This document shows positions 22,497-36,639 of a stretch of 64,000 nt of DNA, piece by piece (positions within the stretch are counted from its first letter, which is position 1; the number at the start of each line of letters is the position of its first letter). The notes under the pieces are model-generated. The model saw only the letters and a list, made by a program, of their open reading frames with translations. It was not told the origin of the DNA and did not search any database. The stretch comes from Entomortierella parvispora (Eukaryota; Mortierellomycota; Mortierellomycetes; Mortierellales; Mortierellaceae): positions 248,001-312,000 of the forward strand of contig OY752145.1 in assembly GCA_963573315.1 (NCBI GenBank). The letters run 5' to 3'. Both the position numbers and the translations under genes were made by a program.

Positions 22497-24306
22497 ATGT
22501 GCCGCATGCTTCTCTACAAGGGCAACCAGCCCATTCAGCTGGCCCACGTATGTTCCATCACCGACACCATTGTCTTTTGTTTCCCAAGTACATGTTACCA
22601 CCCTTGCACACCTCCTTACCCGCACACACACTCTCTCTCTTTCTCTCCTTAGCTCTTAACAAAGCCGGCGCACTCTATTATCAACCAGTCCTTTGACTCG
22701 AGGTTGCGACTCGACACAAGACGACCTATCAATGGTATGCACTTTTTTCGTTTGCATTCCTGACATTTTGTTAAACCCGTGATGCGCCATGGCCCTCATC
22801 TAACCAACGAGCGCTTACTCTATCTTTTACAGGTGACGGATTTGGTGTCGGTAAGCAAACAAAAGCAGGAGTTAGGAAACAGGATTTCTTCAGAGAGAGC
22901 CAGGACGCAGATCAGTGTTTATTTCATTATGGCTCGGATCATCTCTTTCGTTCGGGATGCAGAATCCTCACAGTTCCAAGCTGCGGACGTTTCTTATTTC
23001 CAACGTCCTGGGTCTGCAGGAAGAGAAAACGGTCTCGGGTCTTTTTTTTTTTTTTTTTGTCTACTGCAGAATTTTGACCCAGATCCTCCTTTCTTTTCCA
23101 TCTCTCATGCAGGCTGGTATGAGTCAGAACCCGACACTGAGCTTGGAGCAGCGCCTTGCATCTTTACCTCGGTGACCCCTGCGTGGAATAACATGAATTT
23201 GATTCGACTCGCAGACAAGATTAAGAGTCCCCTGGTCTTTGCTCATGTCCGTGCCTCAACAGCAGGATCTGTGTCCGAGAGCAACTGTAAGTTTGAGCAA
23301 AAGTGTTAAAACTCTATGTTCACACCCCCAAACTTTGGCGTTGACATGTCGTATCAATATTTATAGGTCACCCATGGCAATTCGGAAGGCTCATGTTTAT
23401 GCACAACGGAAATATTGCCGACTTTAATTTGGTAAGGACGAGGAGAAAGATGTCGAATTGCAAATGTCGCCATTGGGCTGCAATGATTTATTCCTAACAC
23501 TGTCGATCTCGTTCAAACAGATCAAACGCAAGGTGCAAGAGTCCCTGACAGATGAAATATTTTTGACAGTCAACGGAAATACCGACTCTGAGTGGGCATT
23601 TGCCGTCTTTCTCAGCCAACTGAAGACTCCTCGACAGGCGGAGCCCTTTTGCCACAGCGTCCTCAAGGAAGCCATGCTCAAGACCATCGCCAAGTTGAAT
23701 GCATGGGGAAAAGAGGCAGGAATCACCGAGGCTTCCATGATGAATTTCGCCGTAACGGACGGCGTGAGTGTGGTGTGCTCACGGTATATCAGTTCAAAGA
23801 CATTGGAGGCCGCAAGTCTGTACTTTTCATCCGGAACACGGTTCGAGTCGTTCAAACCCGGCCATTACAAGATGATCAAGGCCGATAAGCGAGAGGATAT
23901 TGTCGTCATTGCGTCGGAACCGTTGACGTTCGAGAAGGCAGACTGGTTGACAATCCCCACAAATACCTTGGTGGTGATCACATCCAAGTTGAATGTGCTC
24001 ATGTACCCGATCGTGGACGAGTTCCACAACCCAACGCCGACATCAAGAGCACAAGAGCAAAAAGCACTGGCTGTGGTCAAGGGTGAGGGACGGAATGATG
24101 GCGCCAGGGATCAACAGCATCGCGAGGTTGTCTTTGTAGAGGATAGTCGTCCCATGCCGGGAGTGGCCGCTGTAGACTCTACGGAGAACAGCCCAATGGG
24201 TTCACCACGGCAAGCGGGGAAACAACTCTTGCAACAGCAGGCCGCCAGGAGGTTTTCAGCAGCGAGCTCTACTCCAGATGCCTCTTCACCAGTATTGGTG
24301 TCATAG
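22497..24306 (+). CDS. DUG3: DUG3 glutamine amidotransferase (glutathione degradation)
   Basis: Spliced model: 22497-22547, 22653-22734, 22833-22850, 23113-23286, 23367-23431, 23521-24306; 391 residues. The third exon is only 18 nt. The protein starts MCRMLLYKGNQPI: removal of Met exposes Cys2, the nucleophile of class II (Ntn) amidotransferases. DGFGVGWY, FAHVRASTAG, NCHPWQFGRLMFMHNGNI and NGNTDSEWAF are the expected active-site and substrate motifs, all in order. Dug3 works with the Dug2 peptidase to cleave the gamma-glutamyl bond of glutathione in the cytosol. The C-terminal 90 residues (after about 300) are a disordered extension beyond the usual fold. The gene is divergent from the dehydrogenase-like gene. 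Confidence 0.94.
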
Positions 24307-24432
24307 AACAACTTTTTTTGCTCTGTTTCATAGACATGGGCTTTTTGCCCGATCATAAACTTGTATTTGTACGCTGAGAAAGATTGGGTATGTTTTTTAA
24401 TGAGAGGAAAAGACATGAAAAGCATGCTTGTT

Positions 24433-25881
24433 CTAGAGGTGTTCTTTCCGGACATATTCACGCCAATGGTACATGAATTTCGTCTCTCCGTCTTCTCGAC
24501 CCCATTCCTTGGCCTCGCGACAGTCGACCAAGCCCATCTTTTCCATCCAAAAGTCAAAGTCAGCGATCACGTCCGTATGAGTCTTTCGGATCGGGAACAT
24601 GATATGGAAAGCGGGTCTCCGGCGACTCAAAGGCAATGAAGATGAGGAAGAGGCAGAAGAAGAGTCCACAGGATTGATAAGGTCCTTCTTCAGGTACTCA
24701 TCCACGACGTGGGCGACGAGTTCAGCGTGTCCATGGTCATAAACGACCTCTGCTCCCAAAATCAAATCGTAACGGTCCTGTTCTGGGGTCTCCTCGATGG
24801 ATTCCTGCTCAGAGTTGATTGGAGAGTCGGTGGCAGGTTGAGAAGTCGAGTCAATGTTGTCATATTCAGTCGATCTTTCCTTCTTTTTTTCCTTGACCTC
24901 CTCCGACTCGGGTTCTTCTTCACGCTGCCATGCGTTCCAGCGCAATTTCCGTCGACGGAGAACATCCCGCCAGTCCAAGAGTTTGATATCGCACCGATCT
25001 TCCAGTTGGTTCAGTTCACGGGTGTATTTGAGGGTCGAGAGGACGTTGGGATGGTAATCCGAGAGGACGACCTTGGGACCATGAGGGTTGGAGAAAAGGG
25101 CGGCCGTGAATCCAGTCAAACCAGTTCCGCTACCGAGCTCGAGGATCTTTGGCAGTGGCAGTCCAGAATTGGTGGAGGAGGAGGAAGAAGAAGAGGTGTA
25201 TGGCTCGAGTTGGGGAATGTCGCCATGGGCAATGTGTCTAAAAATGGAAGGTGATCGAAAGGAGAGAGTCAGTAAAATTTTCTTTTGTGCCTTGGTTCCG
25301 TTGGAAGAGGGGGAAAGGGTTTGAGTGGAACATTAAAATAGAAGAGAAAAGCACTTGGACTCTTACTTTGACAACAAATAAGCCGATCCAAAGGTCTTGA
25401 AGCCCACATCTCCTGCAGTAAAACTTGGGTCATGGATCTGCAATGATCTGGGAGGTTGAGTATTGAATGTCCAGGTCCTGGTCATGGCTCCTGCTGCGGC
25501 CCGTCCACAGAAATGAGCCATACAGGAAGAGACTCGCTCCGTCAACAATTCGTGCTCTTGTCGATAAGCCTTCTCCTCGAAAGTCTCCTCCTTGACTGAA
25601 CTGCCATTCCCATTCTCTTTTTGTTCATTGTCTTCTTCCTCTTCTTCCTCTGGAGGGGCAGTCTCTTCCAGTATGGCCAGTTGTTTGAGAAGCCATTGAA
25701 AGTTGGTCTTGTGGTCCTGCTCGTCCATGGCGTATTGACTCAAGGAGGGGTCCTCGATCTCATTGCCGTCCTGATCCAGTCCTTGGTCAATCCGGTCCTG
25801 AGAGTATTTGTAGGCGATACTGTCCTCGAGGCTCTTGAGGCGGAGCAAGGATCCTGCAGGGAGGATCGAGGGGTTTGTCAT
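24433..25881 (-). CDS. Family-16 (METTL21-like) protein-lysine methyltransferase
   Basis: Spliced model: 25367-25881 and 24433-25237 (minus); 439 residues from MTNPSILPAG. An in-frame upstream extension exists but lies in low-complexity leader. After an acidic N-terminal region (EEEEEEDNEQ) comes a conserved TFGSAYLLSKHIA block, then the seven-beta-strand SAM domain: ILELGSGTGLTGF (motif I, about 205), VLSDYHPNVL (motif II), LILGAEVVYD (post-II, usually DxxY in this family) and a C-terminal FHIMFPIRK strand. Relatives in yeast are EFM2, EFM3 and RRG1, which mostly methylate translation factors. Which one this is cannot be settled from motifs. A polar insertion of 50 residues separates motifs II and III. 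Confidence 0.8.
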
Positions 25882-26151
25882 GTCTATCGTATTTTGCCCT
25901 GGAGGAGGTGGAAAAGAGAGGTTGTGGACCAAGACAAAGGGGACGATCAATTTTTTTTTCCTGGGCGGGGAGGAATACACGGTCACAAAACTTGGTGGCT
26001 GAGGGGTTGCATGGGTTTTATTAAGTCTCATTAAGAGAGCACGGACATGGCCTTCACTGGCAAAACATGGATGGTGAAGGACGCGGGGATATCGGTCATT
26101 AGCTGGCTAGTGTAAATACATGTATATAAGATATTAGGGGTCGTCTTGACC

Positions 26152-28423
26152 TCAAAAAGCGTAAGAAGGCGCTGCCTCCTTGGACATTGACAATTGGAGC
26201 TCCCGCTCCCGTTTCGCCGTTGCGAAAGCCCGGGCCTGATCCTTGCCTCGGTTCATATCCACCCTGAACAACAAAATCACGCCCACAATAATCAAGCCTA
26301 ACGGGAACCAGAACGCCTTTCTATACTCCCCGGTGGCTGTGAAGATGGCTCCTGTAATAAAAGGTCCCATCCAAGAGGATCCCTTGTCTGCCAAAAGATA
26401 CAACGAAAACCATTCATTCTCATCGCCCTCAGGGCACAATTCGGACAGCATGACACGGCAAGAACTGTAAAACGTCGAGATGATGATCCCGATGTAGATT
26501 GTGCAAGCCCAGCCCTCCCAGACGTGGCGGAGACCAAAGGACTTTGTGAAATACGGCGTCAGGACAAGGTAAGAGACCAGGAGGGCGTAGAAGAGGAGGG
26601 TTATGAGGATCATGGTCCTTGTCGTCCATTGAAAGAATCGCCGGATGTACATGAATAGGTACGCGCCGAGACAAGCCATGATGGACACAACGACAGAAAC
26701 CAAAAGCGACCCGACATGAGTAAACCCGAGCTCGCGGTAAAGGATGATCAGGATAATTGCAAACACGGTACCGATCCCATCCGAGAGAATGAACCATGCA
26801 ACCATAAATTTGAAGATCTCGGGCAAAGTCTTGAACGACAACAAGGTGTTGTACGCTATGGAAAGGCAAGAGGTTGTCCAATGTAAGCAAAAAAAAGGAA
26901 AGAGTGGACGCGTGCTGACGTGACAAATCACCGAAATGATTAGATGAGCTTACTCTTTTTCCAGCTATACGCAATCCAATTCTTCCCCTTGGGCAGCGGA
27001 GGTCCGGGGCGGGCGTCCAACCAAGGAATGATGACCAGCATCCCCATCAACCACAAAATCCCTGTGAACGCCGTCGCGATCTCCAAACTCAACGAGCTCT
27101 CATGCATGCGCAACGAGATCCAGACACAAATGGCCTGAATAATGATCGAGCCAATGTTGGCAGTCGCAGAAGAATACGACGACAAGTCATTCACAGATTG
27201 TTCCGCCACCTTCCTGATCTCCTCCTCACTCGCGCCTCGATCTTTTGCTGCCAACACATCCGGATGTACACGACCGTACATGGGCAGAAATGAGTGAGTG
27301 AAAACGCTGCAGAGGTTGTAAAAGACCCAACCAAGCGGTGACAAGATTGCGCCGACCCAAAATAACTTTGGCGATTGAATAATAAAGAATCCAAGAGTGC
27401 TGAGGCAGCCAAGGGCAGAAAAGACAATCAAGAGACTTTTCCTATACGCTATGACATGGATCCACAGAGGGGGAGAGAAAAGGAAAAAAGAAACAAGTCA
27501 AGGAATTAGCTCCGATATTCGCGCCACACCAAACGCGTTAGTTGATTCAGTAAAAGCAAGTAAAGAGATGAAGATGGGGATATATTCAAGGGAGGCGTAG
27601 GAGGGGAGTGCCGAGGGGTGGAGGGAGGATCAGCCGCACGTTGCAGTACAACCTGCCCAAGCGCGCCTCCTTGATTACTCGTGGAGTGACTTGATCTCTT
27701 TCTTTTGCAAGGATCAGGAACGCCAGAAACAGATAATCTCTTCATATCAAGAGTACTTACAGCCGTGGTCTGCAACCGCTGCAATTGACAGTGACACGAG
27801 GAACGACAAGAGGGATGAGAGCGACGAAATGTAGAGAGAAATGGCACCTGGGTCCAGATAGAATCGACCACCTAGAAGAGGTGTCACGCACTTGAAATCA
27901 ATTATCGTCGTGTTACAGGGGATGGCATGGTTCGAGACCTCCACGCCGGCTTTGGAGGCCATGTCCTGAATCAATAGGGGGACCAGCAAGGGAGCGGCGG
28001 TCCAGCCATAACCGCAATAGCTACACACAGATTGATGAGAGCAAAGAATATCAGGATCTACACTCAAGTAGAAGAAAAAAAAACTGCTCAAACAAGCTTT
28101 TCATAACTTACGTCGCGCCTTGAACATACTAGGCCGGCCGAAAGAAGGGGATTGGGAAGAAAAGGAATAGGAAGGGGAATTTTAGTACTCGGACGAGAAG
28201 AGAAAGGAGAAGGAAAGCGGAGTCGGTCGAGAGAGAAGAGCAATGTGACGATCACAATCGTGGAAGGAATTCTGCGGTCTTCTTTTTTCCTCACCCATGC
28301 CCACACTTCCGTTCGTTTGAGAGGAACGACAGTGTGCTGATAGTCTTGTTTCTCTTCATAGCCTGTAAGATCCAACTCTGAGAGTTGCAGGTCCTGGGCA
28401 GCAATCTTGGCGCGACCCTTCAT
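26152..28423 (-). CDS. ATG22: Atg22-like vacuolar amino-acid effluxer, copy 2
   Basis: Spliced model: 28295-28423, 28112-28128, 27761-28020, 26954-27448, 26152-26855 (minus); 534 residues. The second exon is a 17-nt microexon (YVQGA plus two bases) that completes the conserved WAWYxQxATYCxYGW block and corresponds to part of exon 1 of copy 1. The core matches copy 1 along its length (ILSPLGWVFYNLCSVF, RPGPPLPKGKNWI, FILSDGIGT, CPEGDENEWFSLYLLADKGSSW, TGEYRKAFWFPLG). It lacks the 200-residue Ser/Arg N-terminus and the long Ser-rich middle loop of copy 1, and it lacks copy 1's last intron. Expected to sit in the vacuolar membrane and release amino acids. Confidence 0.9.
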
Positions 28424-29495
28424 TGTCGAATTGGATGAATGAGAGCAAGTAACACACGGTGGAGAGAAGGGGGGAGGATGGCAGATTGGGCTAGTTGGGT
28501 AAAGACTTTTGCTTTGAAAAAGTCCGTGTAGAACACGATTGAGAAAAGTGGTGTTGGCGTTGCGGTGGGGGGATGAGAGGCGTTCAGAAGAATGAGGACG
28601 AGGATGAGCAGGAGAGAGGTAGAGAGAGAAAGCGAAAGTAACAGGAGGGCAGTTTATTCAAGGAAGGAGTATAAAAGTCAACAAGGAGAAAGATGACGGG
28701 AGATGATGGCCTGAAAAGGACTGACTGGTCCGCCCTTGACGGACGGTGGCCTCTTTTCACCCCCTCCTTCTCCGTTCACTTCACAGAAGCATGTCGATCC
28801 AAAATTCAACAAACAGAATGCAGGCGGAAAAGAAAAAGGACAGCAGGTCTGTTTGTGCGCAACGGTGGTTACTGCCTGCAACATTCCCAATCTCACTTCT
28901 ACCTGCTATGCCGCTCTATTCCAACCTCCCATCTATCTTCTGTTCTTGATACTTCCTTTTTCTACGGCAAGCCAGTAACCGGCCGTTGTTCTTTGCCTGA
29001 AACAACATCCGCGATCCGTAACAAGAAGTAAAGAGTAGGAGGACCAAGGCGAGAAAGAGGAAAACATCGACTGTCAACTCTTCCCAATCTCTGATCGTCA
29101 AGATAGGGCTTAAACAGGTGGGTTACACACATGAGGCAGTGAGCGAAGGAGCACGGACGTAGACCGACGAGTCCATGCAGGTTTTGCATTAATTTAGAAC
29201 TGTCGATCGTCCATTCTCGACAAGTCAACAGGTCAAATAATACATCGTCCTGGAAAAGGCAGTGTTTAGTCATATCCGTTTTTTTGTTGTCATTTAGTGG
29301 GGAGTCAAGTCCCCGTAATATTTGGAACAAAACATGAGGGTTTTTGAGAAACTTTTCTACATAGGAATGTCGTCAACCATCAAGGCTGGATCATTTCACA
29401 TTCATCATGGGGGAACTATAAACACACGTCCTTCTCGCCTTCTCTCTCTCTCTGTCTCGAGAAATCTGTACCGACCATCATTCAAGCAAGTCGAT
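28424..29495. other. Intergenic stretch, promoter of ATG22 copy 2
   Basis: Just over 1 kb. A 113-codon plus-strand frame (28693-29031) has no recognisable features and I leave it out. A TC-repeat (29438-29456) precedes the 3' end of the adenylate kinase gene. Confidence 0.45.
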
Positions 29496-30985
<1,490 letters not shown>

Positions 30986-31320
30986 TGTGAATTGATCTGA
31001 CGAAAAAAAGAGTGGGGAGGGTGGGAGTGAAGAGATGAAAGGAATGGAAGCACAGAGAGAAGAAAAAGGGCAGGCAGCCCGGAAGCATTATGCGAGGAAA
31101 TAACGCTTGCGGGAGATGGGGCGACGTCACTGTGCTGGGAAATAGCGGGAATCGCCACCAATCTTCATGATATCATTGCCTTGCTGCCACGCATCAACGT
31201 TAGTCGCCTGCATGAGCAAAGAAACAGTGTTCTCTTTTCCTCATCCATCATCTTCATTTCCTCCATTTCCTCCCCTTCCTCCACTTCCTTTGTCTTCTTC
31301 ATCACAAGGCTTTTCTCATT
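30986..31320. promoter_or_regulatory. Divergent promoter, ADK1 and RFT1
   Basis: 335 bp between the two start codons. CT-rich leader precedes RFT1. No clear TATA element. Confidence 0.55.
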
Positions 31321-33615
31321 ATGGACCATCCATCGGAGCCGACGCTCCGCCAACGGTCCACCCCAGGGAAACAGAGCGAGACCACGACTCTTCCCGTAGA
31401 ATCTGCAGAAGCATCCTCGATCCTTTCCTCCTCTGTACAAGGAGCCAGCTACTTGGTGCTCCTTCAATTCGTTTCCAGGATGCTGACCTTTACACTGAAC
31501 CAGGTCCTTTTACGATTCACTACTGCAGAGACACTCGGCATCGCCTCAGTGAAACTCGAGCTGCTCCTCAACACCATCCTCTTCCTATCGCGTGAGGGTG
31601 TCCGATGCGCGGCGATCCGCGTCAGTGACGACACCAAAGATACCACAGAAAAGACTGACGCCAAATCTAGCAGTAGTACATCTACAAGTTCAAAGGACCC
31701 CATCGACCAAAAGAACAAGGATGCTGCCGTCGTTCAACCAGGTACCGAAGCTTACAGATTACAAAAACTGGTCAACATGGTTTATGCACCTATCCCCGTG
31801 GGCGTCATTATGACCTGTGTGGCGGTCAGTTACTATTTATCTCAGCTGGACCAGTCGACCGAAGCAAAATCCCCCGGTTACAGGCTCTCGATCTATCTCT
31901 ATGGCTTGTCGGCTTTCATTGAACTGCTAGCGGAACCCATGTTTATGGTAGCGCAATACAAGCTCTGGTTCAAGACCCGCGTTTCGGTGGAGGGCACAGC
32001 CGTCATTGTCCGTTGCATTCTTACCTGCGCGCTCACCATCTACGGAGCACGTTCCTCGTTGCCTCACTCGAATACAAAGGACACCACCGGATCATCCGTC
32101 AACACCATGGGCGTGCTGGCATTTGCGATCGCCCAGTTTGCGTATGCTATGTTGACGTTGGGCGGATTCCTGTTGGCATTCAGGAGCAAGAGCTTGGAGA
32201 AACAAGAACACGAAAAGATTCGGATGGCCAAGGCTCTGCACAAGAAGACAGATGATGAGACTCTTCAGCCAAACGCGAGCCAGGATGTCATTTCTCTTCG
32301 AGCACTTTTGCCCCGAAAACTGGTCCGAACCGGCAAGAATGGGCAGTATGAAAGAGCTTTTTATGTGTAATCTCTCTGTATTCCCAATCAACGCGCAAAG
32401 ACTCATTGGAGCGTTCCTTCTCTTTTGACTGTAATAGGCAGGAGCAATTTTATTTCGATACCGCACTTCTCAAACTGTCCTTGACATTGACGGCACAATC
32501 ACTTTTGAAGCATGTCTTGACAGAAGGAGACAAGATGATGTTGGCCAAATTCACCCAGAATGAAGAGCTTGGAGTATACGCTTTTGTTCTCAACTATGGT
32601 AAGTGTGCTCTCGGAGGAGTGTTTGCAGTAGCATGCCGAAAGGGCTCCAAAAGGAAATGTTGTTGACCTCAATACAAACATTATTGCATGTATAGGCTCC
32701 TTGGTTGCCAGGATTCTCTTCCAACCCATGGAAGAGACAGCAAGGACCCTCTTCAGTCGACTATTGAGTGATATCGGACAAAAATCGTCGTCTTCTGCCA
32801 CCCAGAGCAACCACCAGCACCTGTCCGAGACCCAAATTGGAAGCTTGGTCCTCTCTCGAAACCTGCTCTTGACCATTATGAAATTCCACGTCTTTTTGGG
32901 CTTGATCTTTATCGCTTTTGGGACACACTACACTACGACTTTGATCGAAATGGTTGTGGGACGTTACTGGTCGCGACAGACGACTGTTCCCGCGGTGTTG
33001 AGCTTGTACTGCTACTATGTTCCAATCATGGGTTTGAACGGGATCACAGAGGCAGTGGTCCAGGCCGTGGCCTCCGAGAGTGAACTGAAAAGACTGTCGT
33101 TTTGGATGATAGGCTTTTCAGCTGTGTTTTGCGCCACTGGAGCATTCTTGATGGGGACGCTGGGGATGGGCGCAAGCGGGATCATATTGGCAAACTGCGT
33201 CAACTTGTCAATGCGCATCCTGTGGAGTACTTGGTTCCTCTCGGGTTACTATGGTCGATACATTCCCAAAGGTGGACAACATCCCGCATCCACTGGAGCA
33301 CAGGCGCGAGCTGGAACGGAACAAGTACCGGCAGCAAGAGTATCTTCAGGACTCGGAGGATTCGTCAAGGGGTTTGAAACAGTACCGTGGAAGACGATCG
33401 TGCCCAGTCCGGCGGTCCTGGCTGCTTTTGGAGCGGCGTTTTTCGTTACATCTGTGAGCAACGAGCGAGCACTCATTTCTGACAGCTTGTCAAGCAAGGT
33501 GTTGCATCTCGGAGTGGGCGTATCAACGTTTACTGCCGTGATGCTGGTTGTGTTCATATTCGAGAAGAATTTCATTCGAGAACTCCAGAGTTTTGTCCAC
33601 CAGCGTCGTCAATAA
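31321..33615 (+). CDS. RFT1: RFT1, ER protein of N-glycan lipid-oligosaccharide translocation
   Basis: Spliced model: 31321-32366, 32438-32598, 32696-33615; 708 residues. The start (MDHPSEPTLRQ) leads into SSVQGASYLVLLQFVSRMLTF and LGIASVKLELL…LFLSREGVRCAAIR, the signature N-terminus of Rft1. Later come SLTLTAQSLLKHVLTEGDKMML and GVYAFVLNYGSLVARILFQPMEE, also diagnostic. Ten or more transmembrane segments of the MATE/MOP-like fold are seen. It is linked to flipping of Man5GlcNAc2-PP-dolichol in the ER membrane; the exact activity is debated in the literature. The protein is longer than usual (about 540-570) because of a Ser/Thr/Lys-rich loop near residues 100-140 and a C-terminal insertion. 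The donor at 32367 (GTAATC) gives FYVQEQFYFD; GTGTAA two bases upstream is an alternative. Confidence 0.93.
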
Positions 33616-33673
33616 AAATCATACAGGTTGTATCGTCAAATTTTATCCTTGCATTTTTTTTTCTTTTTGGTTT

Positions 33674-36639
33674 TTATTCAAGGCATGCTTCTGGATGTTT
33701 TCCGCACCATGAAGGAGCGATGGGTGCAGCATTGACCCCAAGTTCGACCAAACGTTCCCGAATTTGTGAGAGACGTCTAAAGGCCTGCACCAAAGGCCGG
33801 ATCTCGCCCTTGCCGTCCTTGGAACCCGACCACAGGACCTCTGCTGCAGCAGCGGAGCGGGGCCAAAGGTTAGCATCCAGGTTATGACCGTCCGTTTGTT
33901 CAGACCACATGGCAATCTCACCCCCGAGAACCATCTTTTTCTGCGCGTCAGAAAGCTCGTCTTCCCAGTTGTAAGAATAGACTTCAGAGAGAAGAAAGCA
34001 AATGGCGGTTATTAATAGTTCTGAGAAAGAAAAGAAAGAGATCAAAAAAAGGTGGAGGATTGGATGGACCGACTTACTTCGTTGCCATGTTGCGTACTTG
34101 CACCAACTCTGGCCCAAGGATCCTATCAACCAGGACCCCATGCCACAATCAAGGTACCAATACTCTGCACTCGACAAGATGACAGGCAGACCTTGATCAA
34201 TAACTAGAAAGGATGGAAATTCAAAGCTCAAATGAATATGGGATCTTCCAGTTGAACATGTTGGACAAGTCCAGTGGTTGACTGAGAGAACAGAACAAAA
34301 AAGAAGAGCGATGGGTGCTGACTTACTCTTCTTTGCATTTCGGGCATTCTTCCAAACGTGAACAATCGTCGATTGCGGCAACTTGACTCGATGCTCCAGC
34401 GCCAACTCTTCCCATACGATCGGTCTCTTTCCTTGCTGCAGATACATGCCCAACACTTTGCTCAGATACAAATCCAACAACTTGTCCTCTCCCGACTGTG
34501 AACCCGAACCTCCAAACTGTTTCATCTGGTTTCTCTCGTTCTGGTTGACAACGGTTGGCGGCAGCTTGCTCTCGTACTCTTCACGGCTCGAGGGATGGTC
34601 GATATAGTCCTTCAAACGCTGAGACGTCTTCCAGCAGTTAAAGTTGATTTCATCGCCTCCGATATGTACCTGGTTATCCTGGAACTGGGATGACCATTCC
34701 TTGATCAATCCACCCATGACTTTGTAAGTAAAAGGCTCCAGAGGATCCAGCTGTCCCGCAGGTGGCTCCGCAGTATATGATGAGTGGGGTTGTACGTCAA
34801 CGCAGACTGTGATGTTTGGGAAGGCGCGTCCCCAGCTGGCGGTATGACCAGGCGCGTCAAATTCTGGAATTACTCTGATACCTCTCTAACAAAAAGAAAG
34901 AAAAAAAAGGAAAAGGAGTTGCACAGGAATAGAGTGAGTGCCTTTTCATAAATCCCAGTGGATACATCTTTCGGAAAAAGAAAACACGACAAACCTCTTG
35001 CCCGTATTGAATGATAGATGCCACATCCTCATAAGAATAAACGCGATCCGAGCGCTCGGCACCCTTTGCCGTCAAGTCTGGGAACGTTTTTGACAAGAGC
35101 GGGTACGACTGCTGATCCAACACATGCCAATGAAAGACGTTGAGTTTCACCACCGTCATCGCCTGCAGTGTCCGAATGATATCCTTTACGGGAACAAAGT
35201 GACGGGAAGTGTCCAGCAACAGGCCACGATGCGAATACCGAGGAGCATCGGAAATTGACCAAGGCGCGTTCGGGATGTCGAGATTGTTGTTCACTGGCGT
35301 TGTCGGTACCTCTGCTGCGGTGGCCACGACCAATTGAGAAAATGTTTCCAATCCATGCAAGACGCCCCATTGAGTGCTCGCCTTGATCGTCGCAAAGGTT
35401 TGCTGGAGGTTGGTTGCGGGTACAGCCCGCTTTCTTTGGGATCGCTTATCCATGTCTTGATCATAATTCTGCTCATTCAATGATTTCAAAGTTGGGGTAT
35501 CGGCGGTCGACGAGATATTTAGTGTATAGGATTCATCCATGCCGTAATCCAAGGCTGCAGCATTGTTGTCCACAACAATCACCAGCTCTGAGAGGAGTCC
35601 TGAGGCTACCGTGTTGACGGGCGTTGCTAGCGATGGTGTATAGTATATCGTGGTATTTCGTTTGATTTGAAGTCGATCCAGGCATCGAGTAATCGCCTTC
35701 TCAATCAGAGGACTTGATACCCCGTTCACAGGTGAGGAGGCTTCAACCCTGATCTGGAAATCGGGACTAAGGCTAACCTTCTCGACGCCCGTTTCAAACT
35801 CTTTAGGAATGGGCCAAATAGGTTGTTCAGTAGGAAGATCCTTGACTGCCCCATTGTTGACTGGCGCTAATTCTGGTCATGTAGAAACGACAAAGGTTCA
35901 AAGCCGGTTAGCTTGGAACGATTGGAACCGTTGATTACCATGACTCCAACGCATCCCACAAAAGTCGAAGTTCTCCTCTCAAGCTGCACTTACTATATCC
36001 ATGTTGCCATGGCTTAAGGACAAGTAATGTCACCAAGAGCGCGACCGCTACTAGGATACTAGACACAGCGATATAACGGATCCAACAACGATTCCAGTGT
36101 GTACTCTTCACAAACGGTCCGCTATGATGGTCCCGCTTGCCATCCTCGTATTCATCCTGCCCTTGTCTTTCAGCCTGACCCTCTGCGCTGAGTCCCCTTA
36201 CGCTATTGTGATGGGAGGGTGTATGTCTATGGGCAATTGAGCTGCTACGCGAAATATTTGAGGCGGAGGTCGATGTGGACGCGTCAAAGTCAGAGATGCC
36301 TGCGCCTGCGACTCCATCGTATGCACTACGAGCCGCTAGTCCTTGTGTTTGTTCAAGGGCCTATTAACGAAATTCTTTCGATTGGTTTGTGCATCAAAGA
36401 AACCCGATTTTGCACATAAACAAAAGGTTCGAAAGGCGTTGACGCACCTCAATTTCAACAGGAGAGTCCCGTCTTGTGGGAGTGGAGTGACCTGGCGTGG
36501 AAGACATACTATCAAAGGTGTAGTGGTCGTTATTGTCCCAGTTGTCGTCGTCGTCGCGGGCACTCAGAGCAGAGTACTGGATAGAAGAGGACGGGGGAGC
36601 GGGGAGGAGAGAGGAACGAATGGGTTTCCTAGTCGGCAT
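33674..36639 (-). CDS. GH20 beta-N-acetylhexosaminidase with N-terminal membrane anchor
   Basis: Spliced model: 36448-36639, 35994-36360, 34995-35872, 34327-34885, 34078-34203, 33674-33981 (minus); 809 residues. Residues 1-150 are polar and His/Ser/Asp-rich; a single hydrophobic segment (SSILVAVALLVTLLVL) lies at about 162-182, giving a type II topology. Then the GH20b domain and the TIM barrel: YSHRGLLLDTSRHF, KLNVFHWHVLDQQSYPL, RVIPEFDAPGHTASW, HIGGDEINFNCW with the catalytic Asp-Glu pair (D557, E558), a Trp-bearing VILSSAEYWYLDCG, and NWEDEL…GGEIAMWSEQTD near the end. The enzyme removes terminal GlcNAc/GalNAc from chito-oligosaccharides or glycans. Most family members are secreted or lysosomal; membrane anchoring suggests a vacuole, Golgi or cell-surface location (inference). 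Confidence 0.92.

Noticed and set aside
28693-29031. 113-codon plus-strand frame
   Set aside because: No motif, no leader and composition like intergenic DNA; lies in the promoter of ATG22 copy 2.
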